Source of the DNA: Lachnospiraceae bacterium
GTDB lineage: Bacteria > Bacillota > Clostridia > Lachnospirales > Lachnospiraceae
Direction of reading: 5' to 3'
DNA length: 64,000 nucleotides
Assembly (NCBI GenBank): GCA_017619635.1
Contig: JAFZRZ010000013.1
Coordinates: 1 to 64,000 of the forward strand
Made by a program: the position numbers and the translations under genes. Under the pieces are notes generated by a model. It searched no databases. It was given only the letters and a program-made list of their open reading frames with translations, and had not been told where the DNA came from. Positions 53,420 through 63,637 of this stretch are shown in pieces; positions within the stretch are counted from its first letter, which is position 1, and the number at the start of each line of letters is the position of its first letter.

Positions 53420-54784
53420 ATGGAAAAGATACCCTACAAGATTTACCTTGAAGAGAATGAGATGCCAAAGGAGTGGTACAATGTCAGAGCCGACATGAAA
53501 AAGAAACCTGCTCCCATCCTTAATCCCGGTACTTTGCAACCGGTAACAAAGGAAGAGCTTGCTCATATCTTCTGTGAAGAACTCGCCGATCAGGAGCTTA
53601 ATGATGTTGATCCTTATATCGCCATCCCTGATGAGATCAGAAACTTCTACAGAATGTACAGACCCTCTCCTCTTGTAAGAGCTTACTGTCTTGAAGAAAA
53701 GCTTAAGACTCCCGCTCATATCTATTACAAGTTCGAGGGAAACAACACATCAGGAAGCCACAAATTAAACTCTGCTATCGCTCAGGCTTACTACGCAAAG
53801 AAGCAGGGACTTAAGGGTGTTACAACAGAGACCGGTGCAGGTCAGTGGGGAACAGCTCTTTCCATGGCATGTTCTTATTTTGATCTTGACTGTCAGGTAT
53901 ATATGGTCAAGGTCTCATATGAGCAGAAACCCTTCCGTCGTGAGGTTATGAGAACATACGGAGCAAAGGTTACACCTTCTCCTTCAATGAATACTGAAGT
54001 AGGAAGAAAGATAAATGCAGAATTCCCGGGAACAACAGGAAGTTTGGGATGTGCGATCTCTGAAGCTGTTGAAGCTGCTGTAACTCAGGAAGGTTACAGA
54101 TATGTGCTCGGCTCTGTATTAAGCCAGGTACTCCTTCATCAGTCAGTTATCGGTCTTGAGACAAGCGCAGCACTCAAGAAATACGGCATCAAGGCAGATA
54201 CCATCATCGGATGTGCAGGCGGCGGTTCAAACCTTGGCGGACTTATCTCTCCTTTCGTAGGTGAGATGTTAAGAGGTGAGGCTGATTACGAGATAATCGC
54301 TGTTGAGCCTGCATCTTGTCCAAGCCTTACACGCGGTGTATATGCTTATGACTTCTGTGATACCGGTAAGGTATGTCCTCTTGCTAAGATGTATACTCTC
54401 GGATCAAACTTCATTCCTTCTGCGAACCATGCAGGCGGCTTAAGATACCACGGTATGAGCTCTATCGTATCAGAACTTTACGATCAGGGACTTATCAAGG
54501 CAAGAAGTGTTGAGCAGACTGACGTATTCAAGGCAGCAACAGAATTTGCAAGAGTTGAAGGTATACTTCCCGCTCCCGAGAGCAGCCACGCTATCAAGGT
54601 TGCGATCGATGAGGCTCTTAAGTGCAAAGAGACAGGCGAAGAAAAGAATATCGTATTCGGTCTTACCGGAACAGGTTACTTCGATATGGTAGCATATGAG
54701 AAATACAATGACGGAACAATGAGTGATTACATTCCTACAGATGATGATCTTAAGAAGTATATTGCACAGCTTCCTCAGGTATAA
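53420..54784 (+). CDS. trpB: TrpB2-type tryptophan synthase beta-like enzyme
   Basis: PLP-dependent enzyme of 454 aa, the longer TrpB2 type. The Schiff-base lysine is Lys115 in SGSHKLNSA, the phosphate-binding loop is CAGGGSNLGG, and ETGAGQWGTALSMA is the substrate loop. It condenses indole (or takes serine) to form tryptophan. No trpA or other trp gene is present; TrpB2 commonly stands alone and may salvage free indole. GAAAGGA lies before the ATG. It is a single-gene unit ended by the hairpin at 54808-54838. Confidence 0.9.
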   Translation: MEKIPYKIYLEENEMPKEWYNVRADMKKKPAPILNPGTLQPVTKEELAHIFCEELADQELNDVDPYIAIPDEIRNFYRMYRPSPLVRAYCLEEKLKTPAHIYYKFEGNNTSGSHKLNSAIAQAYYAKKQGLKGVTTETGAGQWGTALSMACSYFDLDCQVYMVKVSYEQKPFRREVMRTYGAKVTPSPSMNTEVGRKINAEFPGTTGSLGCAISEAVEAAVTQEGYRYVLGSVLSQVLLHQSVIGLETSAALKKYGIKADTIIGCAGGGSNLGGLISPFVGEMLRGEADYEIIAVEPASCPSLTRGVYAYDFCDTGKVCPLAKMYTLGSNFIPSANHAGGLRYHGMSSIVSELYDQGLIKARSVEQTDVFKAATEFARVEGILPAPESSHAIKVAIDEALKCKETGEEKNIVFGLTGTGYFDMVAYEKYNDGTMSDYIPTDDDLKKYIAQLPQV

Positions 54785-54807
54785 AAAATCACACCCAATA
54801 AAAAGAT

Positions 54808-54840
54808 AACCCTCATGAACGTAATGCTCATGAGGGTTTT
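54808..54840 (+). terminator. Terminator after trpB
   Basis: AACCCTCATGA pairs perfectly with TCATGAGGGTT across a 9-nt loop, followed by TTC. An 11-bp stem between convergent genes, so it may serve both. Confidence 0.78.
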
Positions 54841-54865
54841 CATGTCTGTCTTAATCTGTTTGATA

Positions 54866-57073
54866 TTATTTGATCCCCAGGTCTTCTTTAACAAAATCCG
54901 GAACCTGACCTTTAGTAAAGCTCATGTAAACCGTTGTATGTCCCATCGATGTGCTCATCATCATACGTGAGTTTGAAGAATAGAGCTTTTCTGTACTTAT
55001 CTGAGCCGCTATCTCATATGCGGGATCATTATAATCTCCTCTGCCCCATTTTCTGTCATATTCAGAGATCGTCATGCATGAGAGCAGTTTTTCGATCTTC
55101 TCCTTATCGCCATATACGATGGTCTTAGGCTCATTTGTATATGAATCATATGAGTTGTAGTATTCTTCAGGAGTGTTATATCTTACATCAGCATACTCAT
55201 TATATGTTATATGGATCTCATTTATATCCTCTGCCTCGATATCAGGTGTCTCATAGCCTAATTCCTTAAGATAAGATACACATCTTTCCATGCTGGGATA
55301 TATTCCAAAGTATCCGGATGAGATATAACGTGAACCGAGTACTCCTCTTCTGTCATTTATCTCATAGTATACATTACCCATTATAGGCTCGTTGCATATT
55401 TTATCATAATCAAAATCATCAAGGTCAGCCTTATAGCAGTCTATGAGTTTGATCATCTCTTCAGCTGTCATCTCAAGCGAGGTGAAACTGTTTGTGAATT
55501 CATTCCAGTGATTCTGATCACTGATAAGTTCGCTTAAGTCAAGATTCTTTATACTGAAGAATCCATTTGTAAACTGCTCTGAAGAGAATATCTCATTTTC
55601 CAGTTCATGAGCTCTTTCGCTCTCAACGGGAACAGGAATGTTTTTTATGACTGTCTTTCCGCTCTTTGTCCTGAAGATGACTACAGCATCGTCATAGTTT
55701 TCATAACGATTGTAGTTCATGAATCCTGTATCGGTATACTGAGTCTTGAAACTGTCATAATCTTCCATTGAAAGTTTAACCAGTTCATAAACAGGCTCTA
55801 CATCCGTTATGTACATGTTGTCCTTACAGTATCTGACTGCATCTACAGGTATCAGCTTTTCTGTCATGAAAAGATAACTGTCCATGAAACTGTTTGGTAT
55901 CACAGCTACCGATTCAACCTTGTCAACATCAGGCAGACGTCTTACTGTTCCGAATGCATCATTTCTCAATACGAAGAAAAATGCAACGGCGACAATTGCT
56001 GTTATGACCCAGTGAAGTTTTTTACGAAGAAGCGATTTTACATCCAGATCAAATATCGCTTCAATGACTGCAGCTATTATAATAGAACTTATGATGAGCA
56101 CTATAACAACAACTGCCAGATATTTGGTGCTGACAGATTCAGCTACTGCCAAAGCTGCAAGACCGATAAGCACGGTAAAAGGTATAGCAAGCAGGAGTTT
56201 AAGAGGTGTGCTCATCTTCTTAAAAGCAAGCGTCTTTCCGGTAGCCTCCATAGGCCTTTTGATATATGCCACATAAGCAAGTGCGCCAAAGATAGCTGTT
56301 ATCACTATTATCTTAAAATAGCTTACATCAGGAACAATGCCGGTATACGTCTCTTCCACAAAAGCTCTCAAAAAGCTTCCCCACGGGGTAAATTCAGGAA
56401 GAAAATCCGTATCCATGTAGTAAGCATAATCCTGCATTGACTGGTATCCTATTATGATACCTCTTATGAGCAGTTCATAGCATGATAAAACCATGATCGC
56501 ACATACGGCAGCAAATACATTTCCCGTTAAGGTTATTGCCAGAATGCATACAAAATATATACCTGCAAAGAACAGGAAACACATCCCGGTACTCTTTAAT
56601 GATTCATAGAAAGGATAACAGTCACCGTATCCGAAAGCTCCGAGTATTCCGTGGCTTAAGAGCATTCCAACGAATGAAGTGCTGATATACATCACGATAC
56701 CGCCAAGAAGAGAGATCGCAAACATGCTGTTTCTCTTTTCAGGCATGCTCGCATAGAAATCAACTCGCACCTTATCATCAAGCCAGTAAAAGCCGCTGAA
56801 TGCCGCAAGGACTGCAAATACTCCTGCAAGAAAAAGCTTAAAGACATTTGTGCCAAGCATTATCTCACATGTCCCTGTGACAGCCTGTTTTATCATATCA
56901 GGGCCCATATTTCCGTATATCTGCATATATGACGCTTCATCAATTGATGCCACAAACACCAGAAACAGAAGCGGTGCAAATATCATGAACATGAACACTG
57001 CAGTCAGCCACAACCAGAGTCTTCTCTTGTAATCCTCTTTAACTCTAGCCCAGAATGAGTTTTTTAATGTCAT
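54866..57073 (-). CDS. ABC transporter permease, DUF6449-type
   Basis: Membrane component of an ABC exporter, about 735 aa. Ten or so hydrophobic segments fall in the first 380 residues (for example LWLWLTAVFMFMIFAPLLFL). A large extracytoplasmic domain of about 340 residues follows, rich in Tyr, Asp and Glu; such a domain marks the DUF6449 permeases found in clostridial GntR-ABC cassettes. The start at 57073 has GGAGG nine bases upstream; a longer frame reaches 57094. It overlaps the ATPase gene by 29 bp. It is likely to respond to envelope stress or antimicrobial compounds; the substrate is unknown. Confidence 0.8.
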   Translation of the reverse strand: MTLKNSFWARVKEDYKRRLWLWLTAVFMFMIFAPLLFLVFVASIDEASYMQIYGNMGPDMIKQAVTGTCEIMLGTNVFKLFLAGVFAVLAAFSGFYWLDDKVRVDFYASMPEKRNSMFAISLLGGIVMYISTSFVGMLLSHGILGAFGYGDCYPFYESLKSTGMCFLFFAGIYFVCILAITLTGNVFAAVCAIMVLSCYELLIRGIIIGYQSMQDYAYYMDTDFLPEFTPWGSFLRAFVEETYTGIVPDVSYFKIIVITAIFGALAYVAYIKRPMEATGKTLAFKKMSTPLKLLLAIPFTVLIGLAALAVAESVSTKYLAVVVIVLIISSIIIAAVIEAIFDLDVKSLLRKKLHWVITAIVAVAFFFVLRNDAFGTVRRLPDVDKVESVAVIPNSFMDSYLFMTEKLIPVDAVRYCKDNMYITDVEPVYELVKLSMEDYDSFKTQYTDTGFMNYNRYENYDDAVVIFRTKSGKTVIKNIPVPVESERAHELENEIFSSEQFTNGFFSIKNLDLSELISDQNHWNEFTNSFTSLEMTAEEMIKLIDCYKADLDDFDYDKICNEPIMGNVYYEINDRRGVLGSRYISSGYFGIYPSMERCVSYLKELGYETPDIEAEDINEIHITYNEYADVRYNTPEEYYNSYDSYTNEPKTIVYGDKEKIEKLLSCMTISEYDRKWGRGDYNDPAYEIAAQISTEKLYSSNSRMMMSTSMGHTTVYMSFTKGQVPDFVKEDLGIK

Positions 57074-57950
57074 AACCGACCACCTCCGTTTCACTTATGA
57101 ATATCTCTTCCAGTGACAGAGGAAGTGTTTCATAGAATACCGTAGAAACAGAATCAAACGCGTTCTCGATATCTCCTCTTGTCCCCCTTAATGTATAGGT
57201 GCAAAGAGATCCCATCTTTTCCTCTTTGACCAGATCAACCATCTGCAAAAGCTTCTTCTCTTCATCTTCACTCTTGAATACGCACTGAACTCTCTGTATG
57301 TTCAGCTTCATGTCTTCAAGGTCTTTTGACAGAAGCACGCCCCCCTTGTGCAACAAACCTACATGGTCACATATATCTTCGAGTTCTCTTAAGTTGTGAC
57401 TCGCTATTACCGGTGTAAGTCCTCTCTCATCCATTTCCCTTGCAAATATACTCTTAACACCCTGACGCATAACAGGATCGAGTCCGTCAAATGACTCGTC
57501 ACAAAGAAGATACTTTGCGTTACTGCATATGCCAAGGAGCAATGCAAGCTGCCTTTTCATACCCTTTGAATAAGTCCCTATCTTTCTCTTTTCAGACAGA
57601 TCGAAGGTCTTCAGATACTCTTTAAATTTACCCTCGTCAAACTGAGGATACTGTATAGCCAGATACTTCATCATATCGATCGGATTGCTGTTAGCAAAAA
57701 AGTACGGTGAATCCGATATAAAGAACATGTTCTTCTTGGCCTCTTCGTTGTCGAATACCCCCATATCCTCAACGGAGATGTTACCGGCATCAGGTTTGAG
57801 TATGCCCGCGATCATACGAAGAAGTGTGCTTTTTCCTGCTCCGTTGGTCCCAAGGAGTCCAAACACGATCTTTTCACCGATCTCAACACTTATATCATCT
57901 ACAGCCTTGATATCTTCAAAAGACTTTGATACATTCTCAATCTTGATCAT
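57045..57950 (-). CDS. ABC transporter ATP-binding protein
   Basis: ATPase of 301 aa. Walker A is GLLGTNGAGKSTLLRM, the signature motif is YSKGMKRQL (a variant of LSGGQ common in this exporter group), and Walker B is YLLCDESFDGLDP with the switch His in VIASHN. About 90 C-terminal residues extend beyond the core. It pairs with the DUF6449 permease and is preceded by the GntR gene with a 4-bp overlap. Confidence 0.92.
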   Translation of the reverse strand: MIKIENVSKSFEDIKAVDDISVEIGEKIVFGLLGTNGAGKSTLLRMIAGILKPDAGNISVEDMGVFDNEEAKKNMFFISDSPYFFANSNPIDMMKYLAIQYPQFDEGKFKEYLKTFDLSEKRKIGTYSKGMKRQLALLLGICSNAKYLLCDESFDGLDPVMRQGVKSIFAREMDERGLTPVIASHNLRELEDICDHVGLLHKGGVLLSKDLEDMKLNIQRVQCVFKSEDEEKKLLQMVDLVKEEKMGSLCTYTLRGTRGDIENAFDSVSTVFYETLPLSLEEIFISETEVVGYDIKKLILG

Positions 57951-58327
57951 GACCTTTTACTCTCCTCCCCTTTCATATATTCCTCGATATGACCTGTCAG
58001 TTCTGCGGCACTTATCCCCGCTTTTACCGCAGTATCACAGATCTCATCAAGTTTTTTGAAAACTTCTTCCTTATACTCCCCTTTTAAAGAACCTGTATCC
58101 GAAACGAAATTCCCCCTGCCTTTTACGGTATATATATACCCCTGGCGTTCCAGTTCCGCATACGCACGCTGAATGGTGTTCGGGTTTATTGACAGTTCCA
58201 TCGCCAGCGTCCTGACAGACGGCATCTTGTCATTTGCACCCAGTACACCGTTAAGTATCAGCAATCTGAACTTATCGACCACCTGCTCATAGATCGGACG
58301 TGAGTCCTTATAATCTATAATGATCAT
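57947..58327 (-). CDS. GntR-family regulator, YtrA type
   Basis: Short GntR regulator of 126 aa. The winged helix (about 10-75) has RPIYEQVVDKFRLLILNG, MPSVRTLAMELSINPNTIQRAY and a wing ending GRGNFVS. The C-terminal part is a short helical dimerisation region, as in YtrA. YtrA proteins usually repress their own ABC operon. The 33-bp palindrome covering the -10 box just upstream is its probable operator. Confidence 0.92.
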   Translation of the reverse strand: MIIIDYKDSRPIYEQVVDKFRLLILNGVLGANDKMPSVRTLAMELSINPNTIQRAYAELERQGYIYTVKGRGNFVSDTGSLKGEYKEEVFKKLDEICDTAVKAGISAAELTGHIEEYMKGEESKRS

Positions 58328-58381
58328 GTGTCTTTCCCCCTTTCTTATTTGATAAGGTTTTCCGGAAATTAATTACATAAA

Positions 58382-58414
58382 ATTAAGTGTACTAATTCAA
58401 TTAGTACACTTAAT
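58382..58414. promoter_or_regulatory. 33-bp perfect palindrome, GntR operator
   Basis: Two perfect 16-bp arms (58382-58397 and 58399-58414) flank a single central C, with core GTGTACTAAT/ATTAGTACAC. It overlaps the -10 box of the GntR-ABC promoter and continues over the start point, the position expected for autorepression. Confidence 0.82.
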
Positions 58415-58440
58415 ATACACCCTGTATGATTTTATGTCAA
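58412..58440 (-). promoter_or_regulatory. Promoter of the GntR-ABC operon
   Basis: On the minus strand a perfect TTGACA (58435-58440), a 17-bp spacer and TATATT (58412-58417). The -10 box overlaps the end of the operator palindrome. Confidence 0.78.
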
Positions 58441-58456
58441 CACTTTTTAAAAATTT

Positions 58457-60166
58457 TTATACTCTGTAACTTCCGACCATGTTTCCAAGCTCTTCAGACT
58501 GGATCTTTATGCCGTCTGCCTTGTCTGATACATCATTGATGATACCGCTTATCTTATCGCATGCATCGGACGTCACTTCCGCTGAAGCCGCATTCTCTTC
58601 AGATATGGCAGAGAGACTGTCAATGGTACTGTTAAGTACCTGACATGCTTCATCTATGCCCTTCACATTCATCCTTATGACATCAAAGTTTTCCTTTGTG
58701 CTGTTGATATCATCAAACAGTGTGGTAAGCGATTCCTTTGATTCCCTGCTGGTATTCTCCTGATCTGCCATAACGGCATTAAGCTGTGAAACGAGCTTTA
58801 TCGTCTTTCCTGTTCTGTCTTTCAGTTCATCCATTATGTTCTTAATGGATGCAGCAGACTCGTTAGACTGTATTGCCAGTTTTCCGATCTCTTCAGCAAC
58901 AACAGCAAAGCCCATTCCAGCCTCTCCCGCTCTTGCAGCCTCTATTGAAGCATTGAGCGATAACAGATTTGTCTGATTTGCGATCGCATTTATCGCATCC
59001 GCTGCACTTGTAACCTCTTCAACAGCACTTCCCACACTGCTGATCTCTTTCGTTACCTGTTCAAGTTCAGCCATTGATTCCTGTATCGAACCGATCAGTT
59101 CATCAAAGCTTACTGCCACATTGTTTGAGTTTGCGGTCATGCTGTTTGTGCATTTCTCGGCTGTATTTATTGAATCAGACATCTCTGACAGCTTGTTCAC
59201 GATGGTCTTTACATTATCAGTTGCTCCGTTAACATCCTCTGTCTGCTGAACAGCTCCGCTTGATACACCCGATATGGCAAGAGAAAGACTGCTCATCGTA
59301 TCTGTGGCATGTTCCGCAATAACAGATAGCTCTCCCGAAGCCCGTACAGAGTTTTCAACACTTTCCTTGACTCCGGATACGATCTCTCTTATCTGTCCGA
59401 TGAAAGTGTTCATATTTCCGGCTATGACCTCAAATTCATCTCCGGATGTTATCTGTATGTTCTTTGTGAGGTCACCAGAACCGTCAGCTATATCGCAAAG
59501 CTTGTCATTAAGTGCGTTAAAGCTGTGTTTGATCTTACCTATAAGCGAAACGATGATAAAAATACTTAAAATAATAATTATCGTACTAAGTATCACCACA
59601 TGCCTTACATATGTCCTTATCTGCTGATCAAACCAGTCTGCACTGAAGTCAACCCCCAGAACACCTACAACTTTTCCTGCCGAGTTTTTAATAGGAGTAT
59701 ACGAGCTGTAATGTTTGCCCCACTCATCTTCATACGAATCCTCATCAACTGCAGCTGTTCCGCTAAGTGCCTTTAAGTTGGCATCAGTAACTTCAACTTC
59801 ATCGCCCCAGTCGGCAGGCTCCTCCAGGTCAGCGTCTACTGTATATATAAAACTGTCATTCCCAACGGGTTTCATTAAATAGATATATTCAAGATCTGTG
59901 TTGTCACGAAATACAGCAAGTCTGTCCAGCGCGACATCATAATATTCATAATCTGCACCCTGCTCATGCAGTATCTCAAGCTCGTCACCATCAATACCCG
60001 CAGCTGCAGTATTAGAGATATCAAGCATTCTCTGCTTGATCAAGATTTCCATGGTCGAATTTGACCTTATTGTTGAGAATATTCCCAACACGAGGGTGGC
60101 TACCAACAACACTACCACATTGATAATGAGTATCTGTTTGGTAAGACTGATCTTCCTTACTTTCAT
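58457..60166 (-). CDS. Methyl-accepting chemotaxis protein
   Basis: Chemoreceptor of 569 aa from the chosen start. An N-terminal membrane helix (about 8-28) is followed by an extracellular Cache-like sensing domain (to about 180) containing [20 protein letters not shown] and [11 protein letters not shown] second membrane helix (about 190-212), a HAMP domain and the coiled-coil signalling domain follow. The hairpin tip region reads [19 protein letters not shown]. There is no C-terminal CheR-tether pentapeptide. The start at 60166 has GGAGG seven bases upstream; a longer frame reaches 60202. Ligand unknown. No other chemotaxis genes are in the window. Confidence 0.93.
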   Translation of the reverse strand: MKVRKISLTKQILIINVVVLLVATLVLGIFSTIRSNSTMEILIKQRMLDISNTAAAGIDGDELEILHEQGADYEYYDVALDRLAVFRDNTDLEYIYLMKPVGNDSFIYTVDADLEEPADWGDEVEVTDANLKALSGTAAVDEDSYEDEWGKHYSSYTPIKNSAGKVVGVLGVDFSADWFDQQIRTYVRHVVILSTIIIILSIFIIVSLIGKIKHSFNALNDKLCDIADGSGDLTKNIQITSGDEFEVIAGNMNTFIGQIREIVSGVKESVENSVRASGELSVIAEHATDTMSSLSLAISGVSSGAVQQTEDVNGATDNVKTIVNKLSEMSDSINTAEKCTNSMTANSNNVAVSFDELIGSIQESMAELEQVTKEISSVGSAVEEVTSAADAINAIANQTNLLSLNASIEAARAGEAGMGFAVVAEEIGKLAIQSNESAASIKNIMDELKDRTGKTIKLVSQLNAVMADQENTSRESKESLTTLFDDINSTKENFDVIRMNVKGIDEACQVLNSTIDSLSAISEENAASAEVTSDACDKISGIINDVSDKADGIKIQSEELGNMVGSYRV

Positions 60167-60263
60167 ATAGTTTCCTCCGAATCCTTTTGTGTTCCCCCTC
60201 ATAAGCCAATATTATCATAAGAAAAATCTTACCGTATACAGGAAAATAGATTTGTGTTTAAAA

Positions 60264-61877
60264 TCAGAAAACATTATTCAATTCGATTATCTCTCGGATA
60301 CTCATACCCTCATATTCTTCTTTGAAGTCTGCGACCTCTTCTTCTATTATCTCATCTATGACTTTCATTCCGAGCAGTTCAACAGGCGCCTTGTCATCAG
60401 TCATCACATGATCACCGGCCTCATATCTGACAAGGCCGTTTGATACCCTGTTCATCATGCCTATAAGTTCCGTATCATCTTCCAGTCCTACATTTTTTGC
60501 AAACACCTCAAGTGCATCAGGATTATTTGATGCAAACAACTCCCGGTTTGTTGAATATCCGACATCAACCGTATAAATCTCACTGAACACACATGAAATG
60601 GTATCGGCCAGATATTTGTTTATATCCCCCTTTTGTTCTCCACGCATATTCATGTTTACGACCATTATACCGTCATCTGTAAGATGCTCTTTTACAAGTG
60701 TAAAGAATTCCACAGTGGACATCTGAAAAGGTATCGTTATATCCTGGTATGCATCAACCATGATCACGTCATATTTATCATCAGACAATACCTGCAGGTA
60801 TGCTCTGCCGTCATATGTTGTCACTTTTATCTCATCAGGAAGTTCAAAGTACTCACGCGCAAGATCTGTGATCTTTTCGTCTATCTCAACGCCTTCTATA
60901 TTCATGTCACCAAGATACCTTGAACACTGTGTGGCATAGGTTCCTGTTCCCATACCGAGTATCAGCATATTAAGCGGGCGTTCCTTTGTGTATATACCGC
61001 TCATGAAAGGAGCTGCCATCGCATAATCATAATACATGCCGGTAAGAGATCTTTCCTTCATATATACAGACTGTACGCCAAACAACACATTTGTTGAGAG
61101 TACCACCCTGTTATCATCCTCATACACCTGAAGGTAGTTATATATGGATTCATCCTCGACCTTAAGATCACTGTTCCAGAAAGCAAAGCTGTTACTGTGT
61201 CCGAATATGCAACTAAAGATATAAAGTATGGCCGCAACTACAGCAGTCTTACTCTTAACCTTTCCGCTTATAAAGTAAATAAATGCAAGTATCAGCAATA
61301 TACCCGAGAATATCAAAAAGGTGATAGATGTACCGACTGAAGGGATACTTATAAACGTGGGCACAAATGTGCCTATGATGCTTCCTATCGTATTTGATGC
61401 ATTAAGATTGCCGACCACCTTACCGTTATCATCCAAGCTGTCAACAGTATATTTAACAAGTGACGGTGTTACAGTCCCAAGTAAGAACAGAGGAAACACA
61501 AATATGATCATGCATGCCGCAAATGCTGCAATTATAAGAAAGTTTGTATTTACAGTTAAAACTATAAGAGCTGATATGCCTATGATGATATATTTACCGA
61601 CAACAGGTATCAGAGCTATCCATACGGCAGCTATCGTTATCCTTTTATAAAGCCTGTCCGGATTCGGATCCTTGTCTGAAGACCTTCCTCCATATATGTT
61701 TCCAAGAGCCATCGCTATCATGATGGTCCCAATGATTATCGTCCATACTATCTGTGAAGAACTGAAATACGGAGCGAGCAGTCTGCTGGCACCAAGTTCA
61801 ACAGCCATGACTGACATTCCTGCAAAGAACTCGGTCAGATACAGATATATCTTATTTTTTAAAATCGGTCTTTCCAT
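60264..61877 (-). CDS. Membrane-fused spermidine synthase-like protein
   Basis: Protein of 537 aa joining seven or eight membrane helices (about 10-225) to a C-terminal spermidine-synthase-like Rossmann domain (about 300-490). The SAM-type loop is LILGMGTGTYATQCSRYL, with acidic GVEIDEK and the motif MVDAYQDITIPFQMS. Such fusions are common but the reaction is unproven; polyamine aminopropyl transfer is one option, and methyl transfer to a lipid-linked substrate another. The ATG at 61877 has GGGAGG five bases upstream. Single gene behind a terminator. Confidence 0.82.
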   Translation of the reverse strand: MERPILKNKIYLYLTEFFAGMSVMAVELGASRLLAPYFSSSQIVWTIIIGTIMIAMALGNIYGGRSSDKDPNPDRLYKRITIAAVWIALIPVVGKYIIIGISALIVLTVNTNFLIIAAFAACMIIFVFPLFLLGTVTPSLVKYTVDSLDDNGKVVGNLNASNTIGSIIGTFVPTFISIPSVGTSITFLIFSGILLILAFIYFISGKVKSKTAVVAAILYIFSCIFGHSNSFAFWNSDLKVEDESIYNYLQVYEDDNRVVLSTNVLFGVQSVYMKERSLTGMYYDYAMAAPFMSGIYTKERPLNMLILGMGTGTYATQCSRYLGDMNIEGVEIDEKITDLAREYFELPDEIKVTTYDGRAYLQVLSDDKYDVIMVDAYQDITIPFQMSTVEFFTLVKEHLTDDGIMVVNMNMRGEQKGDINKYLADTISCVFSEIYTVDVGYSTNRELFASNNPDALEVFAKNVGLEDDTELIGMMNRVSNGLVRYEAGDHVMTDDKAPVELLGMKVIDEIIEEEVADFKEEYEGMSIREIIELNNVF

Positions 61878-61918
61878 GTAACCTCCCAAAACCAACATCT
61901 GGTTAATAAAATCAGGCC

Positions 61919-61969
61919 CAAAAACTCATGATCGTCTAAGACTAGCTGCATCTTATTAAGAACGATCAC
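61919..61969 (-). terminator. Terminator after the lipoprotein pair
   Basis: The minus strand reads GTGATCGT (61962-61969) and ACGATCAT (61928-61935) around an internal TTAATAAG/CTTAG pairing, followed by GAGTTTTTGG. It separates the lipoproteins from the spermidine-synthase-like gene. Confidence 0.65.
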
Positions 61970-61982
61970 AGTCTCTCATATA

Positions 61983-62636
61983 TTATTTATCATCATAAGA
62001 GACAAAGTAATAGGGATGTCCGTTTGTCGGGAAGAAAGGAGTCTCATCTATCCTGTGGATTCTTTCCTGGATATCCGAGTTCTGATACTCGTTTAACATC
62101 TCAATTGAACCGTATCCTATCTCAAATACTGCCCCGTCATAGTCTTTTGGACAGTCAACTGTTATCGTTCGGATAAACCACTCGTCATCAATAGACGCTC
62201 CGATCGTTGATTCGATATCATAGTCACCATCAGCGGTTGATACAGTTAATGCATAAGCCTTCTTTGACTTTGAAGGACTGAAAAACTCGGTTCCTGTATA
62301 TCTGTCAAAGGCGCTTATATACCATACAAGCTGATTTTCTTTGTCTACTGAAAGATCTAAACTTGTAGTAAGGACTACCTTTTTCCGTCCTTCATCACAG
62401 TCCTTAGTAGTCTCATCGATGGATACTTTTATAGGTATATCCACTTCGCCGTTTGAATAACTTTTTGTCTCGTCTTGCATATCCTGATAATATGTAGCTG
62501 TGGTAAAGCTTTTAACCGAGCTCTTTTTTGTTATCTCCAGACCTTTCTCTGACAGCCAGTCATCACCGTGGCCTTTGCCGCATCCTGCCATGATCATCAG
62601 TACTGTTAAGATACATATCGTTATCAGTCTTCTCAT
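61983..62636 (-). CDS. Lipoprotein of unknown function
   Basis: Predicted lipoprotein of about 217 aa. The signal MRRLITICILTVLMIMAGCGKG has a clear lipobox. The mature part is beta-rich (VVLTTSLDLSVDKENQLVWY) and shows no known motif. The ATG at 62636 has AGAGGA six bases upstream; an in-frame TTG lies five codons earlier. It is separated from the preceding lipoprotein gene by 57 bp and probably co-transcribed. Confidence 0.75.
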   Translation of the reverse strand: MRRLITICILTVLMIMAGCGKGHGDDWLSEKGLEITKKSSVKSFTTATYYQDMQDETKSYSNGEVDIPIKVSIDETTKDCDEGRKKVVLTTSLDLSVDKENQLVWYISAFDRYTGTEFFSPSKSKKAYALTVSTADGDYDIESTIGASIDDEWFIRTITVDCPKDYDGAVFEIGYGSIEMLNEYQNSDIQERIHRIDETPFFPTNGHPYYFVSYDDK

Positions 62637-62693
62637 TTTCAATCCTCTCAATTAATATATTTTTCTTACATAAAGTGTTTAAAACTTCACTTA

Positions 62694-63566
62694 TCATCTT
62701 TGGGGCAAGCCAAGGATCTGTCTGATCTCGTTAAGGTCATTTGGATCGTTAACAACAGATATATCACCGAGGTTAACGCTCAAGTCTTTGTTTATCTCTA
62801 TGGGTGCTATCACTTCCACTGACTGGTCGTAGTCAGGCATCGGTATTTCCTTATAGATAAAACCTGATGGTGCTGAAAGATAAGGTTTCTTATCTATCAT
62901 TCTTATCCTTATGATATCCGACCAAATGACATTATCCACTTCTTCATTAGTATCCATCACTTTTTTGTATTCAAGCGGCTTCTCATTGTCTATTCTAAAG
63001 GTGATTTCCTTACTTCCATTATCAAATGAATGAGATATCCTCTCTTCAAGGATTTTTGAAAAGTATTCTCCGTCATAACGAAAGAAATCATAATCATTAT
63101 TATTCTTTTTAAGGATACAGAGACCGTAAACGCAAAAGCCTGTCCCGTTTCCTTCGCACTCTGCGATCATGTAATCATCCTTATTGTCATCATTGACATC
63201 ACACTTTTCAATATAAGGACCGTATGGCGCCATTGATATCTCTACCGGAAACCTGTCATTTCCATCTATGATAGTGGCAGTCATATCAGTGTAGTTTAAT
63301 CTTAAAGCCACATCCTCATCCTGTGAATAATATGTCTCAATGTCAGCATCTTCATCAAATACTTCATCGATCTCTTCTTGCTGTACTTTTTTAGCTTCTT
63401 CTGTCTCTTCTTTTACTTCTTCAGGTACAGTTTCATCTTCCTTTACACTGACTTCGATCTGATCTGTCTTTACAGGTTCTGATTGAGTTTCTTCCTTATC
63501 CTTTGCACATCCTGCAAATATAGAGATCATCATTATAACTGCTAGAAATCCTACTATTTTTTTCAT
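62694..63566 (-). CDS. Lipoprotein with acidic linker, unknown function
   Basis: Predicted lipoprotein of 290 aa. The signal ends in ISIFAGCAKD. A Glu/Val/Lys-rich linker (about 22-75) leads to a folded domain with a repeated beta pattern and a YIEKCDVNDDNKDDYMIAEC segment. The last resembles FG-GAP or calcium-binding integrin-like loops (DVNDDNKDDY), so calcium binding is possible. It lies just after the tRNA-Leu terminator, and no separate promoter is obvious. Confidence 0.75.
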   Translation of the reverse strand: MKKIVGFLAVIMMISIFAGCAKDKEETQSEPVKTDQIEVSVKEDETVPEEVKEETEEAKKVQQEEIDEVFDEDADIETYYSQDEDVALRLNYTDMTATIIDGNDRFPVEISMAPYGPYIEKCDVNDDNKDDYMIAECEGNGTGFCVYGLCILKKNNNDYDFFRYDGEYFSKILEERISHSFDNGSKEITFRIDNEKPLEYKKVMDTNEEVDNVIWSDIIRIRMIDKKPYLSAPSGFIYKEIPMPDYDQSVEVIAPIEINKDLSVNLGDISVVNDPNDLNEIRQILGLPQR

Positions 63567-63594
63567 ATTTTTTTCCTGTTATCTTCAAATATTT

Positions 63595-63626
63595 TAAAAG
63601 GCCCTGAGATATGCATCTCAGAGCCT
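63595..63626 (-). terminator. Terminator after tRNA-Leu
   Basis: The minus strand reads AGGCTCTGAGAT, a 4-nt loop, ATCTCAGGGCCT and TTTT. A 12-bp stem with one G-U pair, 12 bp beyond the tRNA. Confidence 0.85.
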
Positions 63627-63637
63627 GATTGACTGAC

